Below, in pieces: positions 43,711 to 52,972 of a DNA stretch of 58,018 nt. Below the pieces are notes generated by a model, which was not told where the DNA came from, ran no database searches, and was given only the letters and a program-made list of their open reading frames with translations. A program made the translations under genes and the position numbers. Source of the DNA: Bizionia sp. (GTDB lineage: Bacteria; Bacteroidota; Bacteroidia; Flavobacteriales; Flavobacteriaceae); contig JAHDHI010000026.1 of NCBI GenBank assembly GCA_020631395.1, positions 1 through 58,018 of the forward strand, written 5' to 3'. The stretch's first letter is position 1; each line of letters starts with the position of its first letter.

Positions 43711-44925
43711 ATGTTACCAGGAATAAATATAAATTTCACCAATGGCAACATTGGTAATGTTGTTTCTACATCTGATGGAATATTAGGTCTACTAGCTAGT
43801 GCTGTACCCGTAAGTACAACCTTTGCGTTGAATACTCCTTATGTGATAAAAGGAATGGCGGATGTGCAAGCATTAGGCATATTGCCAGATGTTGACAATT
43901 ACCATCTTCATAAAACTCTATTGGAGTTTTATGAAGAGGCAGGAGAAGGAACTAAACTTTGGGTTTTAGGATTAGCCAAAGACACAAAGGTCAGTGATTG
44001 GTTTACTCCAGTTGCAGGCAAAGCACCTGTGGAAGTTTTGTTGGACAAAGCAAATGGTGAGATCTCAGGTCTATTTACGGCATTTTCTCCAGATGATTCC
44101 TATACCTTGACGATAACCAATGGTATTGATGAAGATGTGCCTTTGGCAAAGGTTGCTGCTCAATCTTTGCTGGATGCTTATATCGACAAAAAATACGCTC
44201 CAGCATATGTTGTTCTGGAAGGTTATGGCTTTACTGGTGATCATACGAACTTGGCAACTCAATTGACAGGCACAAACAATCGAGTAGGTGTTTTTATAGG
44301 TGAAACTAAAAAACGTACTGACGTAGTTCCTCATTCTGGTGCAGCATCTCAAGTATTGGCTGCTAGGTTAGCTTCGATACCTGTACAAGAGAACCCTGGA
44401 CGAGTGCGACGAGGTTCTTTAAAATCACTAACCGCTTATGTAGTCGACACTCCTGTAGAAGAATATGATGTAGAGGCACTGCACGATAAAGGCTATATCA
44501 CCATTAGAACCCACGTTCGCAAGTCGGGTTATTATATTTCGGATGACCCATTGGCTACAGATCCTTCAGAGGATTACAATGGCATAGCTCGTAGGCGAGT
44601 TATCGACAAGGCCTTTAGATTGGCTCACAACATTGCTAGTGATGAAATTCTAGAGGATTTCAATCTAACCAACGAAGGTAAAATAGATCCTTTTTATGCT
44701 AAAACAGTAGAAGGAAACATTGAGAGAGAGATTGCTCAGCAAATGACAGCCAATGGAGAGTTGTCGGCTGATCCAATCGATAAAAACGATTTGGGCGTTA
44801 AAGCAAAGTTTGATACTGATGCAATCGTTTCCAATACAAATAAAATAGGATTAACCTTAAAAGTGAGACCAAAAGGATATGCACGATTCTTTATCATCTC
44901 TTTAGGGTATGATGTTAACCTTTAA
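43711..44925 (+). CDS. Contractile tail sheath protein (DUF2586-like)
   Basis: 404 aa. The start GININFTNGNIGNVVSTSDGILGL and the C-terminal LKVRPKGYARFFIISLGYDVNL fit DUF2586-type sheath proteins of Bacteroidota phages; an internal GYITIRTHVRKSGYYISDDPLA region is also sheath-like. Its presence makes this a contractile-tailed phage. The tube gene follows 13 bases later. Confidence 0.8.
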   Translation: MLPGININFTNGNIGNVVSTSDGILGLLASAVPVSTTFALNTPYVIKGMADVQALGILPDVDNYHLHKTLLEFYEEAGEGTKLWVLGLAKDTKVSDWFTPVAGKAPVEVLLDKANGEISGLFTAFSPDDSYTLTITNGIDEDVPLAKVAAQSLLDAYIDKKYAPAYVVLEGYGFTGDHTNLATQLTGTNNRVGVFIGETKKRTDVVPHSGAASQVLAARLASIPVQENPGRVRRGSLKSLTAYVVDTPVEEYDVEALHDKGYITIRTHVRKSGYYISDDPLATDPSEDYNGIARRRVIDKAFRLAHNIASDEILEDFNLTNEGKIDPFYAKTVEGNIEREIAQQMTANGELSADPIDKNDLGVKAKFDTDAIVSNTNKIGLTLKVRPKGYARFFIISLGYDVNL

Positions 44926-44937
44926 TAACAATTAAAA

Positions 44938-45348
44938 ATGATTAATAGTAGAGAATACGAATGGGCAGATTTAACCTTAATTCTTGGAGGAGAAGACATA
45001 ACGGGAATAAGAGCTGTTAAATTAAGCGAAAAAATTGAAAGAGAGCCAATTTATGCAAAAGGCCGAAATCCACATACCATACAAAGTGGAAACATTACAT
45101 ATGAAGGAGAAATAACACTATTGCAAAGTGAGTATGAGAAGTTGGTGGAGGCTGGAAATGGAAGCGTTTTAAGTATAGCTGTTGACGGTGTGTTTGGGTT
45201 AGGCAATCCAAGTGCTGGAGATGATCTGATTACTACAAGAGTTTCTGGTATTCGCTTTTTGGAAGCCGCAAAAGAACTAAAACAAGGTGACAAGTTTATG
45301 GAAGTGAAATTACCATTCATTTGTCTTAACATAAACAATCAAGTATAG
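44938..45348 (+). CDS. Tail tube-like protein
   Basis: 136 aa. Beta-rich with VKLSEKIEREPIYAKGRNPHTIQSGNITYEGEITL, a pattern of contractile-tail tube proteins, and it directly follows the sheath gene as in Mu (L then M). Assignment is by order and pattern. Confidence 0.65.
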   Translation: MINSREYEWADLTLILGGEDITGIRAVKLSEKIEREPIYAKGRNPHTIQSGNITYEGEITLLQSEYEKLVEAGNGSVLSIAVDGVFGLGNPSAGDDLITTRVSGIRFLEAAKELKQGDKFMEVKLPFICLNINNQV

Positions 45349-45351
45349 CAT

Positions 45352-45672
45352 ATGAGTACGGTGACGAAAACAAACGAAGCGTTTGAAATAATGCGCAATC
45401 AAATCGTAGAATGGAAATCTAAATATGAGAATGTATTTAAGATTACTGTGGATGACAAAATAGCGATATTAAGAAGTCCTACACGAACCGAATTAGGGTA
45501 TGCGAGTAAAGTGGGAGCTCAAGATCCAATGAAGTTCAATGAATATATTTTGAAAAGTTGTTGGTTGGGAGGTGATGATGAAATCAAAACCAAAGACTCT
45601 TATTTTATGGGAGCCAGCTCTAAAATTTCAGAAATCATTGTAATTAAAGAAGCTGCTCTGGAAAAGCTATAA
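45352..45672 (+). CDS. Tail assembly chaperone (short form)
   Basis: 106 aa between tube and tape measure, the usual place of tail chaperones (Mu gp41/lambda G). It ends EKL with a stop at 45,670, but a -1 frame opens across the end and continues for about 57 codons, so a longer product is expected by frameshifting at 45,660. Confidence 0.65.
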   Translation: MSTVTKTNEAFEIMRNQIVEWKSKYENVFKITVDDKIAILRSPTRTELGYASKVGAQDPMKFNEYILKSCWLGGDDEIKTKDSYFMGASSKISEIIVIKEAALEKL

Positions 45673-45836
45673 AGGCTGCTGAAGTAAGCCCTGATGATTT
45701 TATACGCATTAGTAACGCTCAACTGCGTTACTATATGCATATAAAAGAACCAGACAGTCTTAGTGATGATGAATGGGCTATGAGAATAAAAGAACTTGAA
45801 TACATTAGAAACCTAGAAAATCCAACCGATGAATAA
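45660..45836 (+). CDS. Frameshift extension of the tail assembly chaperone
   Basis: The -1 frame is open from 45,648 to the stop at 45,836 and has no ATG before 45,735. The slippery candidate GGAAAAG (45,660-45,666) lies in the 25-base overlap and resembles lambda's GGGAAAG. The result would be a G-GT-type pair: 106 aa and about 160 aa. The extension is acidic and Tyr-rich. This arrangement is well known for tailed phages (Xu, Hendrix and Duda). Confidence 0.75.
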   Translation, partial: GKAIKAAEVSPDDFIRISNAQLRYYMHIKEPDSLSDDEWAMRIKELEYIRNLENPTDE

Positions 45837-45848
45837 TCGGGATTTCCA

Positions 45849-47861
45849 ATGAATAACACATTAAACTATAATCTACAATTTAACAGTAATGCTGATAGCG
45901 TTTCAGCATCGGTAAACAAGTTAGATAATAGTGTGAACAAGGCGGCAAACGATGTCAAGAAATTGGCATCGGGATTTAACAAAGCAATGGATAAAATAAA
46001 CTCCAAACTATCAGGAGTCAACATTCAAGCTTTTATATCCAATATTCAATCTGCTTCACAAGGTTTAGATTCATTAAGTCAACCAGGACTAAAATTATCG
46101 ACTTCATTGGCAGATTTGCAGGCCATTACAGATGTGACAGATAGCACCTTGAAAAAATTAGAGATGTCAGCTAGAAGTAATGCTAAGACATTTGGAGGAG
46201 AAGCAGCGGATGGCATAGAATCCTACAAGCTTATTCTTTCCCAACTATCACCTGAAATTTCAAGTGTTCCAGAAGCTTTGGAGAGTATGGGTAATTCTGT
46301 AAGTACGTTAAGTAAAACTATGGGAGGCGATACTAAGGCAGCTACAGAGGTTTTGACCACGGCATTAAATCAATATCAAGTATCTACAGAAGACCCAATA
46401 GAAGCGAGTAAGGAAATGGCAAAAATGATGAACATTATGGCAGCTGCTGCCAAAGAAGGTTCAGCGGAATTGCCGCAACAAAAAGCAGCACTTGAGCAAA
46501 GTGGTATGGCTGCCAAAGCAGCAAAATTACGTTTTGAAGAACATGCTGCTGCAATACAAATACTTGATAAGGCAGGAAAAAAAGGAGCTGAAGGAGGTGT
46601 GGCGCTTAGAAATAGCTTAGCTATTTTATCTACAGGACGATTTCTACCTAAAGATGTGCGAAGAGAACTGGCTGCTGCTGGAGTAGATATTAAAGTGTTA
46701 GGGAATAAAACTTTAGATTTTACAGAGCGTTTGAAGCCATTAAAAAACATACTTAAAGATGATGCGCTTTTAACGAAGTTATTTGGGAGAGAAAATAAAA
46801 ATGCAGCCTTGGCTTTAATTAATGGTATAGATGCTCAAGACAAATTGAAACAATCCATTGTCGATACTAATACAGCTTATGAGCAAGCGGCCATAGTAAT
46901 GGAGTCTAAAGCTGAGAAAAATGCAAGGTTAAAGGCTAAAGTCGATGATTTAAAAATAAGCTTGTTCAATGTTACTGGAGGGGCTTTGGGTTATGCAAAA
47001 GTATTGGGAGACATTGCTTTTGACATTAGTAATCTCATTCCTGTATTCATAGGCTTTGGTAAAGCAATTAAGTTTGTCACCAATGCAGAGAAAATGCTAG
47101 CACTTTGGACAGGAATTGTTTCGGTAGCAACTACGGTATGGACGGGTGTACAATGGGCTTTGAATGCTGCACTATCCCCAATATTCATTATACCGGCTAT
47201 AATCATAGCCGTAGGTGCGGCGATTGTTTGGGTGATATCCAAAACGGAAGGATGGGGCAAAGCATGGAAACACACTGTACAAGGAGCAAAATTATTGTTC
47301 AAAACGTTTGTAGAAGGCGCAAAGCTTCATTTTTTAGTTGTGGTAAACAGCATCATGATCGGTATCAATAGAATTAAAAAAGGGTGGTTGCAATTCAAAA
47401 CAGCAGTTGGTCTTGGTGATGCTTCGGAAAACCAAAAAATGATTGCGAAAATTGATGCCGATACAGAAGCTCGAAAAAAAGCAATTGTCGATCAAGGTAA
47501 AAAAGTAATTGAAACGGCCAAGGCAAGTGCAGAATCCTTTAGAAAAGCAGCAGGGTCTTTAAAATGGAAAACGAATGCTGAAGAAAAAAGTTCAGGTATA
47601 AAAACCCCATCATTGCCAGGAGTAACTCCGTCGATGGATGATGATAAGACCAAAGGAGATCTAGGTGGGTCTAAATCCACAAATAAATCAATTGCAACTG
47701 GAGGCTCAAAACACAATTATATAACGATCAATCTAAAATCTTTGGTTGAGCAATTAAGCATAAAAGGGAACGATTTCAAGGATGGAGCAAAACAAATGCA
47801 AGATCAAAGTACAGATGCTCTACTAAGGACATTGGCATTAGCAACAACAGCAGGAAGTTAA
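45849..47861 (+). CDS. Tail tape measure protein
   Basis: 670 aa. Helical, Ala/Lys/Asn-rich start, with a PhageMin_Tail-like core (MGNSVSTLSKTMGGDTKAATEVLTTALN, GKKGAEGGVALRNSLA) and central hydrophobic segments (about 395-470) that may insert into the target membrane. It sets tail length. It follows the chaperone by 12 bases. Confidence 0.9.
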   Translation: MNNTLNYNLQFNSNADSVSASVNKLDNSVNKAANDVKKLASGFNKAMDKINSKLSGVNIQAFISNIQSASQGLDSLSQPGLKLSTSLADLQAITDVTDSTLKKLEMSARSNAKTFGGEAADGIESYKLILSQLSPEISSVPEALESMGNSVSTLSKTMGGDTKAATEVLTTALNQYQVSTEDPIEASKEMAKMMNIMAAAAKEGSAELPQQKAALEQSGMAAKAAKLRFEEHAAAIQILDKAGKKGAEGGVALRNSLAILSTGRFLPKDVRRELAAAGVDIKVLGNKTLDFTERLKPLKNILKDDALLTKLFGRENKNAALALINGIDAQDKLKQSIVDTNTAYEQAAIVMESKAEKNARLKAKVDDLKISLFNVTGGALGYAKVLGDIAFDISNLIPVFIGFGKAIKFVTNAEKMLALWTGIVSVATTVWTGVQWALNAALSPIFIIPAIIIAVGAAIVWVISKTEGWGKAWKHTVQGAKLLFKTFVEGAKLHFLVVVNSIMIGINRIKKGWLQFKTAVGLGDASENQKMIAKIDADTEARKKAIVDQGKKVIETAKASAESFRKAAGSLKWKTNAEEKSSGIKTPSLPGVTPSMDDDKTKGDLGGSKSTNKSIATGGSKHNYITINLKSLVEQLSIKGNDFKDGAKQMQDQSTDALLRTLALATTAGS

Positions 47862-48518
47862 ATGGTAGTAAATAAAACAGGAATAATATTTTCATCTTTG
47901 GTAGGGGCAGTAACAACAGAAAGCTTACCTAGATTTGAAGCAGTACAAAATGAACTTGTCAAACACGTATTGCCTCCAATCCCCTTTTTACCATTCAAAT
48001 CCGCAGAACCTGTTAGAGATTCAACTGCCAATTTCAATTTGGACTTGTGGCAAGCTGATGCTCCAGTAGCTGAAGAAAAACAGTTTTTTCCATTCTCATT
48101 TGTTGGAGAAGATGGTACCAAGTATTTACTACCGTATGAACCAATGATAACGATAACAGGGAAAAATACCATAGTTAGAAGAAATGTTGCAAAGGCAAAT
48201 GGATTAATTGGTTCGATAAAAGAACGTTGGAATCAAGCTGATTATGAAATAACCATTACTGGAGCTTTGATTGGATCAATTTTGACGGGTAACGTTGAGG
48301 ATTGTTTTCCCATAGAGGATTTTGAAAGGTTAAGAGACCATATGACAATTCCAAAGTCCATAACGGTTTATTGTGAACCATTGCAGCTTTTGGGAATTAA
48401 TCAAATAGTCATTGAGGGGTTTAGTTTCCCTTTTACAAAAGGAGAGAACGTACAAGCCTACGAAATTAAATGCTATAGTGACTTTGCCTATAATTTATTA
48501 TTAGATATAAATGATTGA
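47862..48518 (+). CDS. Tail/baseplate protein, DUF6046-like (Mu N position)
   Basis: 218 aa, starting directly at the tape measure stop. Phrases DGTKYLLPYEPMITITGKNTIVRR and GSIKERWNQADYEITITGALIG resemble the DUF6046 proteins that follow tape measures in Bacteroidota phages. In Mu this slot is gpN. Function: probably tail-baseplate junction. Confidence 0.6.
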   Translation: MVVNKTGIIFSSLVGAVTTESLPRFEAVQNELVKHVLPPIPFLPFKSAEPVRDSTANFNLDLWQADAPVAEEKQFFPFSFVGEDGTKYLLPYEPMITITGKNTIVRRNVAKANGLIGSIKERWNQADYEITITGALIGSILTGNVEDCFPIEDFERLRDHMTIPKSITVYCEPLQLLGINQIVIEGFSFPFTKGENVQAYEIKCYSDFAYNLLLDIND

Positions 48519-49486
48519 TGTATAATCTGGATTGGTACATAGAATTCAATAAAGAAGGAAGGCGAACACAGTTGGCTCTTTTAGCTGAGTGCGATATTAT
48601 TTCCAGTGTAGATAATTTGGCAGATACAGCTACAATAGTATTGCCAGAAGCTGTAATGAATAGCGTCTTGAATTTTGAAAATAAAATTTCGAGAGGCACA
48701 CAGGTTTTAATTATGATGGGGTATGATGGGAATTTGGAAACTGAATTTGTTGGCTACATACAAGAAATTAAAAACAACGATAGTTCTTTAAAAATAATTT
48801 GTGAAGATGCCTTGTTTTTGTTTAGGGTTGGTGTCAAAGACGTAGAATTAAAGCCGACATCATTATCTAAGATTGGACAATATGTGCTAGATCAAATAGA
48901 TAGTTCCTTTACTCTTAAATGCAATTATGACATAAGTTATGAAAAGTTTACCATCCATCAAGCAACGGGATATGATGTGTTGAAGAAAATACAGCAAGAA
49001 ACTAAAGCGAACATCTATTTCAATACAGAAAAGAGAGAATTACACATTCATCCACCTTATATCGAAAAAGATGGAGAAGTCTTCTATTCGTTGCAAAAGA
49101 ACATTGAAAACTCAAGTTTGGAATTTAACAACAAATTAGATTTTAAAGTAGAGGTTACTGTAGAAAGTACAGATATAAAAGGAAATGTTAATAAGGTTAC
49201 TGCGGGGACTACAGGAGGAGATAAAGTAACATTGAAAGTCGGTGCTATGAGTAAGTCTTCAATGTTGAACATTGCGGATGGAGAATTGATAAAGAGGAGT
49301 GCACCGGGTTACGAAGGGACTTTTGAAACTTGGTTGGTTCCTATGGTTAAACCTACATATTCCGCAAGAATTAAAGATGAAGATTATCCCGATAAAACAG
49401 CATATTATTATGTCAAGACAGTAAATACCAATCTTAGTGAAGCTGGAGGGAAAAGAACAATTACACCAGGTATTAAATTAAGTTAA
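48515..49486 (+). CDS. Baseplate hub protein, gpP/late-control D-like
   Basis: 323 aa. Central VSKIGQYVLDQIDSSFTLKCNYDISYEKFTI-like text with GYDVLKKIQQETKANIYFN, typical of gpP/gp44-like hub proteins (Mu gpP). It should bind the spike and the tube end. Overlaps the previous gene by 4 bases. Confidence 0.75.
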   Translation: MMYNLDWYIEFNKEGRRTQLALLAECDIISSVDNLADTATIVLPEAVMNSVLNFENKISRGTQVLIMMGYDGNLETEFVGYIQEIKNNDSSLKIICEDALFLFRVGVKDVELKPTSLSKIGQYVLDQIDSSFTLKCNYDISYEKFTIHQATGYDVLKKIQQETKANIYFNTEKRELHIHPPYIEKDGEVFYSLQKNIENSSLEFNNKLDFKVEVTVESTDIKGNVNKVTAGTTGGDKVTLKVGAMSKSSMLNIADGELIKRSAPGYEGTFETWLVPMVKPTYSARIKDEDYPDKTAYYYVKTVNTNLSEAGGKRTITPGIKLS

Positions 49487-49489
49487 GGA

Positions 49490-49993
49490 ATGTCGGATTT
49501 AGTAGAGGTAAAAAGGTTGTTTAAGGAAATAGTGGGGGCTAATCCCAATTTGCCAATAAAAGGTGTTGTCAAGTCTATTGAAGGAGATGCTTGTAGTGTA
49601 GTAATAAATGAGAAGTTAGTTGTAACAGATGTAAAGCTGAAAGCAACTTTAAACGAAAGCGAAAACGGTTTTAAAATAGTCCCGAAAACGGGGAGCAAGG
49701 TTCTAATAATAAGTCTTACAGGAGAATTGGATAACCTAAGTGTCATCAAGGTTGATGAAGTTGAAAAAATAGAATATAGACAAGATGGATTGGAGTTCTT
49801 GTTTGATAGTACCGATAAAAAGGTAATGATTAAAAACAATGAAGTTTCATTAGTAGATGTGTTTTCAGATTTATCAACATTACTAAAGCAGTTTAAGGTT
49901 TCGACACCTGCTGGTCCAAGTGGAATGGTTTTGCCAATTACCATAGCAGCCATAGAGCAATTGGAAACAAGATTTAACCAACTTTTAAAATAG
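49490..49993 (+). CDS. Baseplate spike-base/gp45-like OB-fold protein
   Basis: 167 aa. Early GVVKSIEGDACSVVIN with VPKTGSKVLIISLTGELDNL looks like the OB-fold of gp45/gpV-type spike proteins. Later regions are helical. It follows the hub gene as in Mu (P then gp45). Confidence 0.6.
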   Translation: MSDLVEVKRLFKEIVGANPNLPIKGVVKSIEGDACSVVINEKLVVTDVKLKATLNESENGFKIVPKTGSKVLIISLTGELDNLSVIKVDEVEKIEYRQDGLEFLFDSTDKKVMIKNNEVSLVDVFSDLSTLLKQFKVSTPAGPSGMVLPITIAAIEQLETRFNQLLK

Positions 49994-49999
49994 ATTTAA

Positions 50000-50212
50000 A
50001 TGGCATTAGACAAGGAGTTTTTAAAGAGTGAAATAGTTAGTTTAATGACAGATATGTTACAACGTGAAGACACTTCGGTAGAAGAATTTGCAACGCGTTT
50101 TAGTGATGCTGTGGATGCGTATGTAAAGGAAGCTGATATTGTTTATACAACAGGCTTGACAAGTGCTACAGGTGGTGTCGTAACAGGAATATTTGAAGGA
50201 CAATTGCAATAA
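50000..50212 (+). CDS. Small baseplate-region protein, 70 aa
   Basis: 70 aa, acidic and helical with a glycine-rich C-terminus (SATGGVVTGIFEGQLQ). Between the spike and wedge genes, a place where similar-sized genes occur in related phages. Function unknown. Confidence 0.6.
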   Translation: MALDKEFLKSEIVSLMTDMLQREDTSVEEFATRFSDAVDAYVKEADIVYTTGLTSATGGVVTGIFEGQLQ

Positions 50213-50553
50213 TGGGAAAAGATATAGGCATACAGGTAGTTGATAATTTAGATGAAGGAGTCGTAATGGATATCAAAATAGATGTCATTAAAGATTCTGA
50301 TGGGAAGATAATGAGTGGATTGGTCATTGGTAATACTTTAAATCAAAACAAAGCATTGATCTTGATTGCTCACCCCAATGATTTCAAATACTCACCAACT
50401 TTAGGGGTTGGTATTGAAGATATTGCGCTGAGTAGTGAGTTATTGGAATATAGGCACAAAATCAGAGAGCAATTTTCTATGGATGGAATGAAAATAACAA
50501 AACTAGATCTATACAGTTTAGATCGCATTTCAATTGAAGCAAAGTATGAGTAA
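50212..50553 (+). CDS. Baseplate wedge protein, gp25/W-like
   Basis: 113 aa. LILIAHPNDFKYSPTLGVGIEDIA followed by LEYRHKIREQFSMDGMKITKLDLYS matches the gp25-like (lysozyme-related, W) core of contractile baseplates. Overlaps the previous stop by one base. Confidence 0.8.
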   Translation: MGKDIGIQVVDNLDEGVVMDIKIDVIKDSDGKIMSGLVIGNTLNQNKALILIAHPNDFKYSPTLGVGIEDIALSSELLEYRHKIREQFSMDGMKITKLDLYSLDRISIEAKYE

Positions 50554-50833
50554 CATAGTAAAACAAGGTCAGAGTTTTTTAGATAAGGTGGTACAGCAAA
50601 CTGGTAGCTTCGAAAATGCATTGGCTATGGCCATACTAAATAACAAGAGTATTACGGCTTCATTGGAGATAGGAGAGGAAATCCAAGGGTCAGGAATTAC
50701 GAATAAAAGGGTTGTTGCTTTTTTCAATAAATACAATGAGCCATCAACTGCATTGACGAATAATGAAATAATGGCAATTGAAGGTTTGGGAATTGGACAA
50801 ATGGTAATAGAAAATACATTTAAAATAGGATGA
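50546..50833 (+). CDS. LysM-like tail protein (gpX-type)
   Basis: 95 aa from the ATG at 50,546. IVKQGQSFLDKVVQQTGSFENALAMAILNN has the LysM pattern (VxxGQSxxDxxxxxTGSxE). Similar LysM-like tail proteins occur next to gp25 in contractile phages. It overlaps the wedge gene by 8 bases. Confidence 0.65.
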   Translation: MSNIVKQGQSFLDKVVQQTGSFENALAMAILNNKSITASLEIGEEIQGSGITNKRVVAFFNKYNEPSTALTNNEIMAIEGLGIGQMVIENTFKIG

Positions 50834-51696
50834 GATCTTACAAGGAAATACTAAATAAAATAACAAGTAGCTTCATAGCAAACCCTCAAGTAATATCAGC
50901 TTATGGTTTAAATGTTGGACAAACTTTTGATGAACAATTTTCTCTTGTAAGCATAGAAAATATCATTTTCAATGTTGTGGCAGGAGTAATATATACTCTC
51001 GAAACCTTTTTTGTTCAACATAAAAAAGATGTGACAGAGCAATTGTATAACCAAAAAAGTGGTCGACTTCCATGGTATAGGTCAATGGCCTTGAAATTTC
51101 AATATGGTTTTGATTTAATGGAAGATAGCGATAAGTTTGATAATGCAGGTGCTACAGCTGAGCAAATATCATCTTCAAAAATCATTAAATATTCAGCTGT
51201 AAACAATAGTGTTACTCCTGGGGAAATAGTAATAAAAATAGCTACAGAAATAAATGATGTGTTATCCCCAGTTACGGCTGAACAAAAAGATGCAGTCGAA
51301 GCTTATTTCGAAGAGGTTAAATGGGCAGGTACAGAAATAACCATACTTAATTATTTGCCAGATAGATTGTTTTTAAATCTAAAGATTTTCAGGGATCCTT
51401 TGGTGCTAGATGAGAATGGGAATAGCATATTGAATGGAGGTAACCCTGTTGAAAAAGCAATTAAAGAGTTTATGAAAGAATTACCTTTTAATGGAGAGTT
51501 GATCCTTGCTCACTTGGTAGACAAGTTACAATCTGTTGAAGGTGTTTTGATCCCTGAATTAATAGAGGCTTCATCTAGTTGGATAGATGCTACAGTTGAT
51601 GATTATGGAATGCCTACGGTAATAGATGTTAAACGTATTCCTATTAGTGGTTACTATGAAATCGAGAATTTTGAAAACATAGTTTATGTGGTCTAA
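50830..51696 (+). CDS. Baseplate J-like protein
   Basis: 288 aa. SVTPGEIVIKIATEINDVLSPVTAEQKDAVEAYF, DRLFLNLKIFRDPLV, and a C-terminal region of the J type place it as a baseplate wedge protein. Order (after wedge and LysM) fits Mu gp47-like genes. Shorter than canonical J (about 350-370). Confidence 0.65.
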   Translation: MRSYKEILNKITSSFIANPQVISAYGLNVGQTFDEQFSLVSIENIIFNVVAGVIYTLETFFVQHKKDVTEQLYNQKSGRLPWYRSMALKFQYGFDLMEDSDKFDNAGATAEQISSSKIIKYSAVNNSVTPGEIVIKIATEINDVLSPVTAEQKDAVEAYFEEVKWAGTEITILNYLPDRLFLNLKIFRDPLVLDENGNSILNGGNPVEKAIKEFMKELPFNGELILAHLVDKLQSVEGVLIPELIEASSSWIDATVDDYGMPTVIDVKRIPISGYYEIENFENIVYVV

Positions 51697-52150
51697 TATC
51701 AATATAGAAACATTAGGCATTAATAGCTTGGCTACCTTTCTAAGGTTGCCAAGGCATATTGCCTTTGTAAAGGCATTGGTTAGTCCAATCGTTTCAATTT
51801 ACAATGATTGGTTTAGGATGAGGAATGACCATTTGTATAAGCTTAAACACAATGCTCAGGTTTGTTATTTAAGAAAGTCGTTAAATGACAAATTTGATAA
51901 TGTGGAAAGAAGAATATACATAGGAAACGGGAATTCTTTTAAACCTGAATACATCTATACTCCAGCTGAAGCTCAACCTCGGTTTTTAGGGACAATATTT
52001 GTTCACTCTCAAGACGATTATGCGGACACTGGGGTAGATTACATAGTATATGTGCCGTCTAGTATTGTCGCTACTCAAATATATGAGTTGGAAGCCCACA
52101 TAAATTTTTACAATGAAGGTGTTAAGCGTTATAAAATAGAAGATATATGA
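51686..52150 (+). CDS. Baseplate/tail protein, gpI-position, 154 aa
   Basis: 154 aa. LGINSLATFLRLPRHIAFVKALVSPIVSIYNDWFRMR at the start and a regular LYKLKHNAQVCYLRKSLNDKFD text; similar proteins follow J in Bacteroidota contractile phages. Overlaps J by 11 bases. Role between baseplate and fibre. Confidence 0.6.
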   Translation: MWSNINIETLGINSLATFLRLPRHIAFVKALVSPIVSIYNDWFRMRNDHLYKLKHNAQVCYLRKSLNDKFDNVERRIYIGNGNSFKPEYIYTPAEAQPRFLGTIFVHSQDDYADTGVDYIVYVPSSIVATQIYELEAHINFYNEGVKRYKIEDI

Positions 52151-52971
52151 ATAGAATAGATTTTGACCAAACGGGTGGTTATCGCCTAGAAACTGAAAGC
52201 TTATCCAAGCTTCAATCCAATTATAAAATATTTGAAGCTTTGGGAGAAGTAGTTGGTAATAAATCCATAGTTAAAGGGTGTGTTACCACGGGAACAAATG
52301 TGAGTGATGGTGTTATTTTTTACAATGGAGAACTTTTGGATTTTGTGGGAGGTCAATCACAATCAACTATTATAATCATTGAAGAGGAAACAAATTTGCT
52401 TTTTGAAGATGGTACAGAAAAACCAACGTTTTACAAACGTTATGCTCGTTTTGGTTCAGGTATAGAGGCTGTGGAATGGAGTGGTTTTAAAAGAGCTTAC
52501 CCATTGACATCCGCATTGTATATAGACAAAATAGATATGTATGGAGGTGATATCGACAATATACCTGAAGGATGGTATTTATGTGATGGGCAAAATGGGA
52601 CACGGGATTTGAGAGGTAGATTTATTGTTGGCTATAATCCAAATGAAGTAGATTATAATGAAATAGGAAAAATAGGAGGAGAAGAAAAGGTAACTCTTAC
52701 TGAGGCTCAAATAGCAAGTCACAATCACAATGGCAGTTTTATAATACCTCCGCATACGCATGGCATATCACCAAGCGCTTTAGCTTCTGGAGGAGGAGGG
52801 ACTAATCAATTGTCTACATCAGACAATACAGGTCATCAATATGTTAATGAGACTCAAGCTTCTTCAGCTTTAAATGGGACTCTAACAACTAGTAATACAG
52901 GATCTGATGAGGCACACGAAAATAGACCGCCATTTTATACTATGGCATTTATTCAATTTAAAGGTATATAA
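52147..52971 (+). CDS. Tail collar-domain (receptor-binding) protein
   Basis: 274 aa. GGDIDNIPEGWYLCDGQNG followed by TRDLRGRFIVGYNP is the phage tail collar domain (PF07484). A HNH-like His-rich/Gly region follows (SHNHNGSFIIPPHTHGISPS) and the end ENRPPFYTMAFIQFKG is typical. It likely binds or supports the fibre. Overlaps the previous gene by 4 bases. Confidence 0.85.
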   Translation: MNRIDFDQTGGYRLETESLSKLQSNYKIFEALGEVVGNKSIVKGCVTTGTNVSDGVIFYNGELLDFVGGQSQSTIIIIEEETNLLFEDGTEKPTFYKRYARFGSGIEAVEWSGFKRAYPLTSALYIDKIDMYGGDIDNIPEGWYLCDGQNGTRDLRGRFIVGYNPNEVDYNEIGKIGGEEKVTLTEAQIASHNHNGSFIIPPHTHGISPSALASGGGGTNQLSTSDNTGHQYVNETQASSALNGTLTTSNTGSDEAHENRPPFYTMAFIQFKGI

Positions 52972-52972
52972 A

